Positions 33,785 through 45,900 of a stretch of 64,000 bases of DNA are shown here, piece by piece; the stretch's first letter is position 1, and each line of letters starts with the position of its first letter. The position numbers and the translations under genes were made by a program. This stretch comes from Podospora pseudocomata (Eukaryota > Ascomycota > Sordariomycetes > Sordariales > Podosporaceae), in contig NC_085888.1 of NCBI RefSeq assembly GCF_035222375.1, positions 682,001 to 746,000 of the forward strand, in the 5' to 3' direction. Under the pieces are notes generated by a model that worked only from the letters and a program-made list of their open reading frames with translations, was not told the DNA's origin and ran no database searches.

Positions 33785-35260
33785 TCACACCTTGACTGAC
33801 TGCTGCTGCTGCTGCTGCAGCCCCAAGGTCCTCTCGACAAAGTTCCACAGATCTGATGCGCACTGGGCGACGCTCTCCCGCGGTGACCACCCCAGCTCCT
33901 TGCTGGCTCGCTCGGTAGACGCCACGCAGACGCCAACGTCTCCTGGTCTTCGTCCGGCCCAGTCCAGTGAGACAGTCCTTTTCGATGCGGCCTCGAGGCT
34001 CCGGACTGCTTCGAGCACAGTGGTGCCCGTGCCGCTCCCGAGATTGAAGGCGCGGAACCCTGTCCCCCCCCGATCGCCGTTCCACCCGAGCGCCGAGATG
34101 TGGCCCCGCGCCACGTCCAGGACGTGAATGTAGTCTCGAACCGCCGTGCCGTCCCGCGTCGCCCAATCTGTGCCGAATACGTTTAGCCTTTCCCTCTGCC
34201 CCGTCAGCACCTGTGTCAGCACGGGGTACAGGTTGGTCGCCTCCCCCCGCGGGTTCTCCCCCAGCAGTCCCGACGGGTCGCAGCCAACGGGGTTGAAGTA
34301 GCGCAGTGCCACGATGCGCCAGGCCGGGTTCGCGGCCGCCACATCTGCAAGAATAGCTTCGCTGAAGTACTTTGTCCGCGCGTAGGGGCACGACAGGCCC
34401 ACCGCCGACGGCTGCGTCACGATGCGCTCGCCCGTCGACTCGTCGACCCGCTCCTCGGCGTGGTGGATCAGGTCCGACTCCCGCAGCGGCTCGCCCGTGT
34501 TGGCCTTGGACCCATACACGGTCGCCGAGCTGCTGAAGATAAAGTTGTGGATGTTGTACTTGTCGAGCTGCTGGAGCAGCGATACGAGCCCGCAGACGTT
34601 GTTCTGGTAGTACTGCAACGGCCGCCGTATCGACTCCTCGACCGACTTGTAAGCCGCAAAGTGGATCACCCCCTCGATGCGGGACTGGTACGTCATGCGC
34701 TGCCTGCCGCTGCCGTCGATCGACATGACAAGGTCCGTGTAGCTCTCGATGAGGAACCGCATCGATCGGCTGCGATAGTCAAGACGGTGGAAGTGGATCA
34801 AGGGCATCCTCCTGCCATTGGCCTTGCAGTGCTTGGCCGTCAAGGTCTTGATGCTGTCCAGGATGGTCTGGTAGCTGTTGCTGAGGTTGTCGACAATGAT
34901 GACTGCAAGACGGCACGGTTAGCATGAGACGGCAGAAAAGGTGGGAGAGAGAACAATACCATTGTGCCCCTCTCTTAGGAGCTCCAACACGGTGTGTGAT
35001 CCGATATACCCAAGACCCCCGATGACGAGGGTGAACTTGGGGCTGCCAGCTTCTTGTTCACGACCACCAAGTGGTGATGGGGTACGATCAATGTCGAAGC
35101 CATCCTCAGACAAGTCGGGACTAGTGAGCGGCGAGCTCGCGGCGGGTGAGTCCGACGGCGAGGAAGAGCTCACCGAGTCTGCGTAGTGGTCGTTGTCCAT
35201 GTCGTCAAGTCCGCTGGGAGGTTGAACAGGTAGGTTGTCGATGGAGTACCCGGGCCACAT
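33785..35260 (-). CDS. uge3: Uge3-type UDP-glucose/UDP-GlcNAc 4-epimerase, 472 aa
   Basis: Interconverts UDP-glucose with UDP-galactose and, in the Uge3 type, UDP-GlcNAc with UDP-GalNAc, giving the precursors of galactosaminogalactan. Two exons, 35260-34960 and 34902-33785, with a 57-nt intron (GTATTG to TGCAG) that joins EGHN to VIIVDNLSNS. Extended short-chain dehydrogenase features: NAD-binding GGLGYIGSHTVLE, HFAAYKSVEES, catalytic Ser block FSSSATVYG, YxxxK as PYARTK, and RYFNPVGCDPSG. The N-terminal extension of about 90 residues (Ser/Pro/Asp-rich, disordered) before the Rossmann fold is longer than in GalE. The C-terminus ends in six Gln encoded by CAG repeats. The ATG at 35260 lies just downstream of a 33-nt GT repeat in the leader. 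Gtb3 is divergent, 4.7 kb away. Confidence 0.9.
34903..34959 (-). other. Intron in uge3
   Basis: 57 nt, donor GTATTG, branch-like GCTAACC, acceptor TTGCAG. Splits the Rossmann fold after the first beta-alpha unit. Confidence 0.85.
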
Positions 35261-35275
35261 GCTTGCTGCTTCTGG

Positions 35276-35308
<33 letters not shown>
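35276..35308 (+). repeat. (GT)n microsatellite in uge3 5' leader
   Basis: About 16 TG units lying 16-48 nt upstream of the uge3 ATG, probably inside the 5' untranslated leader, where it reads as (CA)n in the transcript. Confidence 0.9.
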
Positions 35309-35310
<2 letters not shown>

Positions 35311-38300
35311 GTATATATGGGAGGCTTGATAGGGCTAACGAAGCATGCAAGGACAGAATAGGGATGTCAGGCTTGGTATTTAAAAACACGGTACCGGGGC
35401 TGCCGTGACTGCGGAAGAAAGCTCACTGATGAGACATATGAATCACGGCAAAGGGAAAAATTAGGCCGGCTTTATCAGCCTGACTCTGCCAGCCAGCAAC
35501 AAGGTGCTATTCTGGGCAGTGGAGTCCTCGCTTTGCTCCATGTGTCCCGGTACTCCGGGAGCCCTACTTCCACGGCACCATGCACGACCACTGCGGCAAT
35601 GGTTCAAATGGAAGCATTGGCCGCAACCGGATGGGCAAGACCTTCTGCCAGACTGTCCAGAACTGTCCAGGGGGGGACCCAGGAGGGGGGTGGAAGGTTC
35701 CTGAGGCCCGGGTCGGGCTTACCGCCTTGGGGTCTCGACTTCATCCCACTCAGTTTCGTTTCACTGGCCACAACACGACGGAACACAAAACACAGGGCTC
35801 CGCAGAAAGAGACAATCACATCAACTACTCAGCCTATTCACGAGAGCAACTCCATGGCCGGAATTCTTTCCAATTCGGGCTGACGTCTTTTGCTCCTCAG
35901 CTCCACAAGGGCCGGGAGCACCCGACAAATATGCCCTGATTGCCATGCGGTGCGGGATGGGACTGGACTGGACTGGACTGGACTCGAACTCGAGATACAC
36001 AGGCACACCATCAGGAACAGCAAGCTTCTTTCAGCACAGCTCACAACCTGCCTGTGCTGTGCGGCGTGGCTTTGCCCTCTGCGATTGTGCCCTTTGTGAG
36101 CCATTTAGGCTATTGACTGCTATGGAAGAAGCCGGAGCCCCGCTGTGGAAAAGAATAAACAATGCATCAAAGGACGGGATTCAGGAACAGAAGGTGGAAG
36201 AGAGGCTCTTCTTAGGCAGAGCCTTCCATGCCGGGTGGGTAGCTTCTTGGCTGACCTAACCGTGACATCCGTATAAAAGAAAACTCTTACGACTTTTCTC
36301 AAGCTAAGCGAGTTGGCGCTGACGGCCTTGGACACAGTTCACCGAAAACAAAACTGTACACGCAGTAGATGGTGATATTCTCGCCCGCCTGCCCTGTTGG
36401 GCAAGACGGAATCCTTGGCGAATACTCCGTATTGCTTCTCTTTTTTTTTTCTTTTTTTTTCTCTCTCCCTCTCAGGCTTGTCCCACTTGAGCGTTGCGGC
36501 TGACGGCAATCACGTCATTGGAAGTGGTACTGGGATGATTCCGGTAAGGTGCTCGGACAAGACTTGATCTGACAAGCTCTGTGGTACCAGCACAGCGTTC
36601 CCTCACAGACATGACAACCTGACATGGCGCCAAAACGCCATCCAACCCACGCCCAAAACCAGACCAGATGGTTTGCCGATGGGCGAGGACTCAGTCGAGG
36701 TCTGGTCATCAGGGCGAGACTTTGTGAGTCGAGGTTGGGGAAATATTGGGGATGTGATGGACGGTCCTTGCATTGCATAATTGTCCAGACTGGACTGTGA
36801 GGTTGGATGGTTGGATGTACCTTTGTATCGTATCCGTACCTGTTTTTCTTTGACCTCGAGGGAGCTTGGCAAAGAATAAGGCGATTCGCTTCGCCCAATT
36901 CGATTCGAGCATTTCGGAATTTGTCCCGACCTGGGGAAAATCTTGCAGGACGCCCAAAGCCAACACGAGAAAATTTTTTTCTTCTTTTTCTTTTCCTTCC
37001 AACGAACGAAGTCGACGGCCGCGTGGAGAAACAAGTGGTTGACAGTCACAGACAAGGCTCGACGTTGGCCGGGCGGGGTTACATACGGCGAGTACTGTAC
37101 AGGAGAGAAGCTGCATCTCGTCTCGTCTGGAGCTGCAATGTCACTCGAAAACGGAAGACAGGAACGCCAACAAGTCACCATGTCAACAATCAGAGCAACC
37201 TTGGACTTGGCAACCACACCACAAGAAGTGATCTCCGTGGGGCTTCGATCTCGCCGTGCGTTAGCGCGTATATGGGGGAGAGTGGCCTATCAGCTTGACC
37301 CCTTGCTCCCCGATCAGCTTTTGATGACAGGCCGGCAACTGAGGTGCCGATCCTTGCCCAGGTTCCGGAATATTCTTATTGTGGGAGCACAAAGCCCCGG
37401 TAAGCGCCCAAGCGCCTCCCCCCCGATACTGTCACACACACACAGACACACACAGCTCCAGCTCCCATCGACTCTTCTCTCATGGACGGGAGACTCACAG
37501 ACGTTCCACGCAGGGAGCCGTACCGTTAACCGACAACCGAGCGCGCGCAATCTCCCATCTCACCCATTCTCATCGTATTTGCTTTCTTTTCTAAAAAAGC
37601 CATCAGCCGCTCCGATGCCAACGTCGGCGCCATTTGTCGTACACTGCCGGCCGTTTTTGCTATGACAATTCGGGCCTAAAGGATTATGGGGAACCTGGAA
37701 GTGCTGTTAGTGCGCAGCAGCTAGCTTACCAGTGCTTACCTAGCGGGGAAAGCTAGCATATGCCCAGGCAAGGCAGGCTGAACTAGCTGACAGCGAGCGT
37801 TGGTTGTCCACGTTGGATCTTGGCCCTACCAGAAACGAAGCTCACCGACACCACGTTCACAAAGAACTGTCCACACCTGGACTGGACAAAACAATAGGGC
37901 CGTGGGGGCGAAACCTCGACAGATGCATATTTTGTTATTTGCCTATTATTCCCTTGTTCCCTTTGTTCCCCTTTGGGACACATCCGTTGTATTTGCGTCC
38001 CATCGACAAAACCAACAGCATACATTAGCGAACGGCAAACGTGGGCACAGCGGAGCTTGGCCTCGGCCAGCTCACACAAGACACACAAAGAAGGAGGGAG
38101 AGCAAAAAAGGCACACCAGACAATTTCATTCGGAGCCCGTATTTTTATTTTTTATTTTCTCTGACGTTGTACCAAGTCAAACTGTGCAACTTCAAACCCT
38201 CACCGTGTATCCACGTGGACATGCGCTAAAAGGGTTGCAGATCTAGCTCCGTACCCGTACCACTCTCTGCGTTATTTTGGGATGCGACTCAGTCTGAGTC

Positions 38301-39785
38301 GACTCTCCCTGAAGTTGACCGGCGAACAGACCCGCTGTTACATTGCAAGGGGCAAGAGAGATATGTATGTTCGGTGGGGTAGGGTAAGGTAGGTAGGTAG
38401 TGTAGGTAGGTGGGTGGTTGTGTGGTTTGTGTGCTGTGGTGATCCCCGAGCGAGGACGGACACAACCAAGCCCCCCCCCCCCTCCCTCGTTTTTTTTCTC
38501 CCTTTCCCTCCTTGGGACCTGGACTCGGACGCCGAACTCGAGGTTTGCATTTGCCGCAAAACTGTGGGATATCGGATTTGGTTGCCCTGCTTTTGGGCAC
38601 CAAGAAAACCAAGAACCTTGCTGAGACAGCTTTCTCTTTGGCACAGCTGCTGTCTTTCAGTAGTGAGGGCGCCACACCCGCATCCCGCAAGCTTTGCCTT
38701 AACCAAGCAGATGTTACATCACATTTTGTGTCTCAGCCTCTTTTCGAAACCGGAAGTCGTCCAAGAGAACAACAACATGTCCGGGATGGATAACGGACTG
38801 CTTCTTCTTTCTGACGAGTCTTTGGCGCCTGGCCATTCGGTGGCCGCCACCGTGGTGTGTGACCACAATGAACGGCCGGGGTGTCCGGCAGCCCTAGTTC
38901 AGCCAGGAGGCTTTTTTTCTCTTCCTTTGACTCTTTCGGCTGGGGGAAAAAAGAAGGCTTGGGTCTCCCTCGGATGTTGTGGCTGGATGGATACCCATCC
39001 CGGGTCCATGCGAGGCGAGACGAACAAGCTCATCAAGCTCATCTTGGAGCCAAGTAACCAAGCAGAAAGAGGGCCAAGAATTCGCCGTGGGTGGGTTTCG
39101 TTGTCATTCGTCAAACAAACAAATGGGGATCTGCTCACACTGATCACCACATCCCCTTCCCTTAATATCCATTTTTTTATCTCCTCTCTGGCTTGTCTAG
39201 ACCCCTTGGCCCCTCCCCCCATTGTCGGTCAAGCCCATCTTATCTCTTCACCGTCATCTTGTCTTTCGTTTCTGCAGGATCGTCGTCGTCTTCATTCTCG
39301 TGGGCCACCTTGTTTCTGGCCTTGGGGAAAGTTCTACTTTCATTTTCTTGAACATCGTCGCCTGCAACAAAGTGTGTGGTGGGTTTGAGGAGGTTGAGGT
39401 GAATTTATACCTTGGCGTCGTCGACAATCAACACATAGTACGAGAAACACACGCACACAGGGGTCGGGTTCGGCAACAATCTCGTCGTCGATTGTTCTGG
39501 ATATCCCGTCGGAAAGGGCGGTTATTGTTCTCTTGGGGGGGAATGTGGAATAGGAGGAAATAATACCGGTGTGTACACATGATCCATCCTACCCTCTGTC
39601 ATGCAGGTGTGAGAGCACCGCACCGGCACCAGCACCAGCAACCAGCACCAGCAACCAGCACCGACACTATCTTGCCTTGCCTTGCTTTCAGCATCCCGCC
39701 GTTCCCTATCATGTGTGTGTCACTTTACCTAGTCTAACTATTCATTCATGACTTAGTAATCCCTAATCATCTGTTAGCGTCGTCG

Positions 39786-39817
<32 letters not shown>

Positions 39818-39932
39818 ATGCGGGATACCTACCCATCTCCAAGTACGCACCCGCATCGTCACTAGTGCTAGTTTTTTTCTTGTTGTTACTTTCTCTTTCT
39901 TGCTTGTCACACCCTCCCGCCATATCGCCATC
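35309..39932. promoter_or_regulatory. 4.6-kb divergent intergenic region between uge3 and gtb3
   Basis: No gene with recognisable features, although many short open frames exist, the longest (38414-39388) of low complexity. It holds a GGACT-type tandem repeat (about 35961-35985), a CA-rich tract (37432-37452), homopyrimidine and homopurine stretches (for example 36438-36475), an ACCAGC repeat (39623-39660) and a GT repeat near gtb3. This length is far more than two ordinary fungal promoters need and suggests complex regulation or an unseen noncoding RNA (inference). Confidence 0.5.
39786..39814 (+). repeat. (GT)n microsatellite upstream of gtb3
   Basis: About 14 GT units ending roughly 120 nt before the gtb3 ATG. 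Confidence 0.9.
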
Positions 39933-42900
39933 ATGGCCTCATTCTTTCAGTTACCGACGTCGGGTGACCCGGTGGTCAAGGAATGCAACCCGGACGGGAA
40001 CCTCACCGACCAACGCCAGGTCTACTGCAACAAGGTGATACCGTCCGAGGACCGGCTCAAGACGCCGCTGCAGGTGTTCACGCTGGTGTATGGGGCCGTG
40101 TGCCTGGGGCTGCCGGTGCTGTACTTTGTGATCAAGCAGTTGGTGGTGTTGGGGAGGGGTTGGAGTCGTCGACGGAGCGGGACAGAGAGGTACGTCTGCC
40201 TCCATCACCACCTTGGTTTTGATATCAAGCTAACATGCCCTAATAGGAGCATACCCCCATCAATACCGGGAAGTAAAACCAAGAACAAGTCGAGGTCGTT
40301 GACGTCCCTCCCGTCGACGAGCACCACGGAAGCGAAGCTGCTGTCGTCGGTTCAGCATCTTCACTTTCTCGGCGAGGGCGAGGGCGAGGACACTGCTGCC
40401 ATCTTGGCGGATGGTGGTGGTGGTTTGGGGAGTGAGAATGAGCACCCCTCTCATCACGCTTACATTGTCCCCCTGAGATCACTGGGTTCGACATCCTCTC
40501 CCATCAGGACAAAACCCCCCAGGATAGGACCTGGCAACTCGCAGGATAAACCTGTGATTCTCGGCTCTGTCGCCCTGCAGCACATCACAAGAGCTACCCT
40601 TCCCAACTGGGTCCGGTACCTGACCAAGCTGATCAAAGATGACTTTTCCGCCTCCGGGGTCGTCATCTCCCTCTCCTCCACTTCCACCACCACCTCCGAC
40701 AACAACCAAGACGTAGTCATCCTCCACGACCTCCTGACCCGCCTCCAAGAAATCGACATCCCCACCCTCATCACCCTCCCCCACGACTCGGCAGACTCCC
40801 AACCCCTCTCCCACGTTGACCTGTCCCTCGTGGCCGGTTTGATCATCCAAAACGCGTGTATCCTCCCCGACGGAACAAGACGTGACTTCTTCCGGAGTTA
40901 CCCCCTCCGCAGCCTCATGTCCCGCGTTCTTGGGGAGAGGTCCGACCGGCCCTGGTTTTTCGTCGGGTTTTGGGATCGTTGGGATGTCAGGCCCAGCCCG
41001 GCGGTGGTGGTGAGGGGGGAGAAGCTGGCCAGGCATTTTGAGGGGGTGTTGGCCCATGGCCCCAACGGGGGAGAAATGGGGAGGAGTGTGAGCGGGTTTG
41101 AGGTTTTGAGGAAGCCGGAGACGACGGACTTGCAAAAGGTGTGGATGGGGCAGGGGAAGGGGGTTTATTTTGGAGAAGGGGTAGAAGAGGTGGCGGGGTT
41201 GGATTTGGAGGAGATGAAAGATTTTTTGCCGGAGATAGAGGTGTTGTTGGAGGGGGTGGAGGTTGGGGAGGGGGATGACGACAAGGTGGGGGAGGTGGAC
41301 AGGCATCGGTTGTCGCTGCTTTCCTCTACGGCTGGGAGGGGTGGTGCTGGGCGCGAATATGAGATGCCGGTTTCGTTGGTGGGGTTTTGGGACGGGACGG
41401 GGGGGGGAGGAGGTATCGTGTTTGGGGTGTGTGCCGCTTCATGTTGATGCTACTGCTGAGCATTACGAGGCGGTGCTGGCTACGCAGGAGCACCTGAGGG
41501 AGTTGGAGATGTTGGAGGTGGTGGATGAGGTGGTTATCAACAAGATTGTTGAGCAGCTCAGGGCTTTTCAGGAGAGTTCTGCCGAGCCGTACTTGGTCAA
41601 TGCGCTTAATGAGGGGTTGAAGCAGCAAAAGGTTGTTGTTTACAAGGGGCTCGCGACGGGGTTTAGTATCCCGGACAATGCGGCCGAGTTTTGGGGGGTG
41701 AGCAGCGAGTTTTTGGTCGAGGGGGAGGAGAAGGTGGGGGTGAGGTTGTACATCTCGCGGAGGTGTCCCTGGGATGTCAGCACCATCCTTCACACCTGGT
41801 TTGCCCACCACGGGTTGACCCGCATCGAGCGGTTCGAAGAGGAGCTGAGGTTGGAGAAGGCGTTGGATCCCACCTCGACGGCAGAGGCACCCCTGAGCAT
41901 CAGGACAGCCATCCAGGGCTCGACCCCGGCCGAAGCCCTCAGCCTGCTGCAGCGACTCCAAACCAGCAAAGTCGAGCACGCCTTCAAGCGGCCCATCCAG
42001 GACGACTGCCGGGTTCTCCTCCTCGACGAGACCTCCGTCGCCTCGTGGAACGACGCCCATTCCCGCAAGTATCAAGAGGGGACCATCACCATGGAGCAGC
42101 TCCTGCGAAACCGCCTCTCCCACTTTGCCCGCTTGGGCGCGAAAAGACTTCCCTCCCTTGGCAACCTCCTCAAATTGCACGAGCTGATGGAGAACTTGGT
42201 CGACCACTGCCTCTTCGTCGGCGACATTGAACCCCTCAACACGATCAACGCGGCCCTCACCCTCGCCTACGACCCTCTGGACTGCCTCCACGACAGCAAG
42301 CACGTCGACCCCAACGCCGAGTTTGTCATCCTCCTCTTTCTCTGCGCGCTGCGAAAGTCGGCGCTGGAAGACGTCTACATTGAAGCGACGGACCACTGCC
42401 CCGTCTTTTCTCAGCCCGACCAGGCCGCCGTCTTCTCCGAGCTCTGGGTCCTCGGGTCGCAGTGTGAGCTCTACTTTGGCATGCCGCCGCGTGCTTTGGG
42501 TCGGATCATCTACGCCCGCCACCGGGAGTTCCTCGCGGCTGACCCGCCGCCGCCGTTGACCAAGGAGCAGAAGGGGTTGATGACGGTGTATGCCAAGCCG
42601 GAGCCGTCCACCGGGATCAGGAACATTGACCCTGAGGGGCCGGCGAGGCAGGGGTTTAGTGTGTTCAAGGCCGTGCAGGGGATGAGGAGGGCGACGTCCG
42701 AGTTTGGGGCCTTGTCGATTTTTTGCCTGCCGGCCATGTTGGACATTGTGCTGCTGACGTTTTTGGGGAGGGGGTTGTTCATGACGGCGTACATGGGGGA
42801 GAAGTATTTGTCGGCGGCGTGTTATGCCTTGTTGATCAGCTTGTTGCTTTCGGCGGGGGTGACGGGTTGGGTGGGGAGTGTGGGAAATTACTACCTCTAC

Positions 42901-45900
42901 AATGTGAGTTTTTTTTTTTTGTTGCTGCTTGTGATGATTTGAGTGGCTGACATATGAGGTGTAGTATGCCTACAACAACATGGTCTTCTTCCACGTTCAG
43001 CGTCTTGCTGGCGGGTTTGCGTTGACCTTGCTGGTGGGTGTTGTCGGGACGGTGATTCACATTGTCAAGGTCGGGGTCGCGCCGGCGTTTACGTATTTTG
43101 CGTACCTTGTGCTGATCTCGACGTATCTGAACGTGCTGGGAATCATGGCCACCATGCACCAGCACGGCACCCCCCTCACGTCCGGCCGCACCGTCCTCTG
43201 GCGCACCCTCCCCCTCCTCTTCATCTCCCCCATCGTGTCGACCTACCTCAACGGCCACGACCTCGAAATCTACCTCTCGGTCGGCTTCGGCTTCTTGATC
43301 CTCCTCCTGATCCAATACCGCAGCCTCTGCCACGAGTGGATCAACTGGCTCGACAACGTGCCCAAGTTTACCGAGAAGGACATTCTGACTTGGTACACGA
43401 CCCGGCTGGAGAAGCAACAGTCATCCGGCAACCAGAGTAGCAGCAGCACCTCGTCGGTGTCTGACTCCCTCTCGGAAAACCCAGACGACTTCAAGAAGCT
43501 CGCCCTGCAGGCCTTTCGCGAGACAATCACCCAAGGCAGCACCAACTTTGGCCACCTCAAGAACACGGTTATCACTCCTGACCCTCTGATCAGAAGGGTA
43601 GTTAAAGGCCTGCCCTACATCCTCTGGCTCATGAAGAAGGACGCCACCGAAGACAACCAGCCGGCCGAGATGTTTTCTGTCGCCTGGTTCTCGCAGCTTT
43701 CCCAGGCTCTGAAGCGTCAGCAGCAGATGGCGCAGGGGTTGAAGGAGCACAGCATCTTCATGCTGTTTCGGTACGGCAAGCTGGATATCGGGCATAATGT
43801 GGGCTTGTTTCTGATTTGTCTGATGGATCGGTGGGTGAGCATCGCGATGGCGGCCAACTCGGCGCCGATTGACTACTTTACCACGTTTACGTCGAGGTAC
43901 GCGATTTGCTTCGCGATCCTGTACTTTTGCGCGAGCGTGATGATGCTGGATAGCATGTTGAGGGAGTACTGGAAGGCAAAGTATGATTTGAGCGACGAAA
44001 GGCTGGGGAGCTTGGGGGAGGCGGAGGGCGTGAGTAGGGAGTGGGAGAGGTGAGTACCTTATCTGCCGTGCTCCTGGAGTGAGAAAGAGTGGGAAGCTGA
44101 CCATGAGATCACAGAAAGCGGAGAGGGCTTTATTTCTCCGCGCTGTTTCGGCTGGTGCGGAGACTGATGCTCATCATGGGTACCGGGACGATGCTTGTTT
44201 GGACCCTCGTCGACGATGCGCAGATGCTCGAACTGTACTACATTTACCTGTTGGGCTATTCAGGCGTGATTCTGTTTCAGGTACGTTTCCCCATAGGCGG
44301 GACAAGTGTGCAACAACATCCCGAGACCTCGTCTTTTTGTGCATCGTTTAACCGGCTGGGGTGTGTATATATAGTTCAACCGCTGCTTCACCACGGATCC
44401 CTCGTCTCACTTGGCGGCTATTCTCGTCTCTGCCATCTTTGGCTTCATCACCGGGTGCATGCTCCACGCTGTCTTTCATGGCAACGGCTTGTTCTTCACC
44501 GACGCCATCGCGCTCAACGTTGCCTCACTTACGGCGGCAGCGACGACGACCATTTGGGCCGTGTATGACTTTGGCAGACCCAAATTCAAGGATGGCGAGG
44601 GTCGAGTTGACGAGGCTGACACGTTGGTTCAGCCTCGCCTGGGCGCACCCCCCGCCACGTCGGAGAAGACCCACTGGAGGGACCTGCCTGGTACTCCCAT
44701 CTTCACGCAAGCTACCGCTGGGTTGCCAGAGAGAGTCTTTGCCTTCTTGCAGTCGAGTCTTGACCAGCCCTCGGCGAACTTTGACAAGGCTCCTTGGGCT
44801 AGGCAACTGCTTGAGACGACGGTGCAGCTGTGGCAGGACAAGCAGATCCAGGTCAACATGTGCTCCCGCTCGGCGTTTATTGAGGGCGGGTTCGAAGATG
44901 CTGTGTCCATCGGCAAGCAGGTTGGTGAGATCCACTACATCGATGTCGCTGGCCTTGGGGAGATGGACTTGGGCAATGAGGCGTGGGAGTTGTTGGCTGC
45001 TCAAATCATCGCCGAGGCTACCCTGCATCACATTGCTCGCGCCTCCCTTGGCTTGACTGCCGACCAGGCCATCCAGGCTGAGCATATCCTGTTTGGCACC
45101 GAGTCCTTGTCCAAGCGAATCGAGCTTCAGCTTGCTGGCGATGATTACACTAGTCTCCTCATCGTCAAGGAGACGACCCAGCGCATGCTGATGAAGCACC
45201 TCTGCTTTGGCGTCGAGATCGACTCTGAGTGGGAGCTCCTGCCACCTGCTGTTCGTGCTTGCATGTTCCAGCGCATGATGGGCGCGGAGCTCTCACCTTC
45301 CAACGGTCTTTTAGAATGGCTCAATGAGAGGGGTCTCGACATCTCCTCCGTCAACTTCCAAGTCGAGCTCTGCAACCTCATCTTGAGCAAGACTGAAGAG
45401 GTCTTGGGTACTCGCACTCCGCCCAACTATGGCAATGACATCCTCGCCGGCCCTGGCTCAGGCAAGACCAGACAGCCCACTCCCTTCTTTGCCCGCATCA
45501 TCAATCTCCCCGTCACGCTGGCAAAATGGGTTGGTATCATCTCCGGAGGCGGTTCCCACCTTGAGCGAGAACTCTGGTACAACCTGCGGCACTACCCCTG
45601 GATGCGCACACCTCTGATGTACCTTATCACGCTCATCTGGAGAGGATGCCGCTGGGTCAAGAACGCCATCACATCTCTGCTGCTCATCTACCGCCATGCC
45701 GCCCTGGTCAACATCTCCCGCCTCGCCAAGAAGGGTGTCTCCAGAACCCTGGTCAAGGACCGCATCACCGCCGAGCTTCGCCGCAAGGTCGTGACTGGTT
45801 TTGCGTCCCGACCCGGTGAGAACTCGATGACGTTGGAGGTGTTTGAAGGCGCGCTCAAGACCAAACCGGGAGAGGAGCACAAGCCGCTTGCCACTGCCAT

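Noticed and set aside
38414-39388. 324-codon open frame in the uge3-gtb3 intergenic region
   Set aside because: Composition is low complexity, with no domain, irregular codon use and no conserved motif; it is most likely chance in a C/T-rich leader region.
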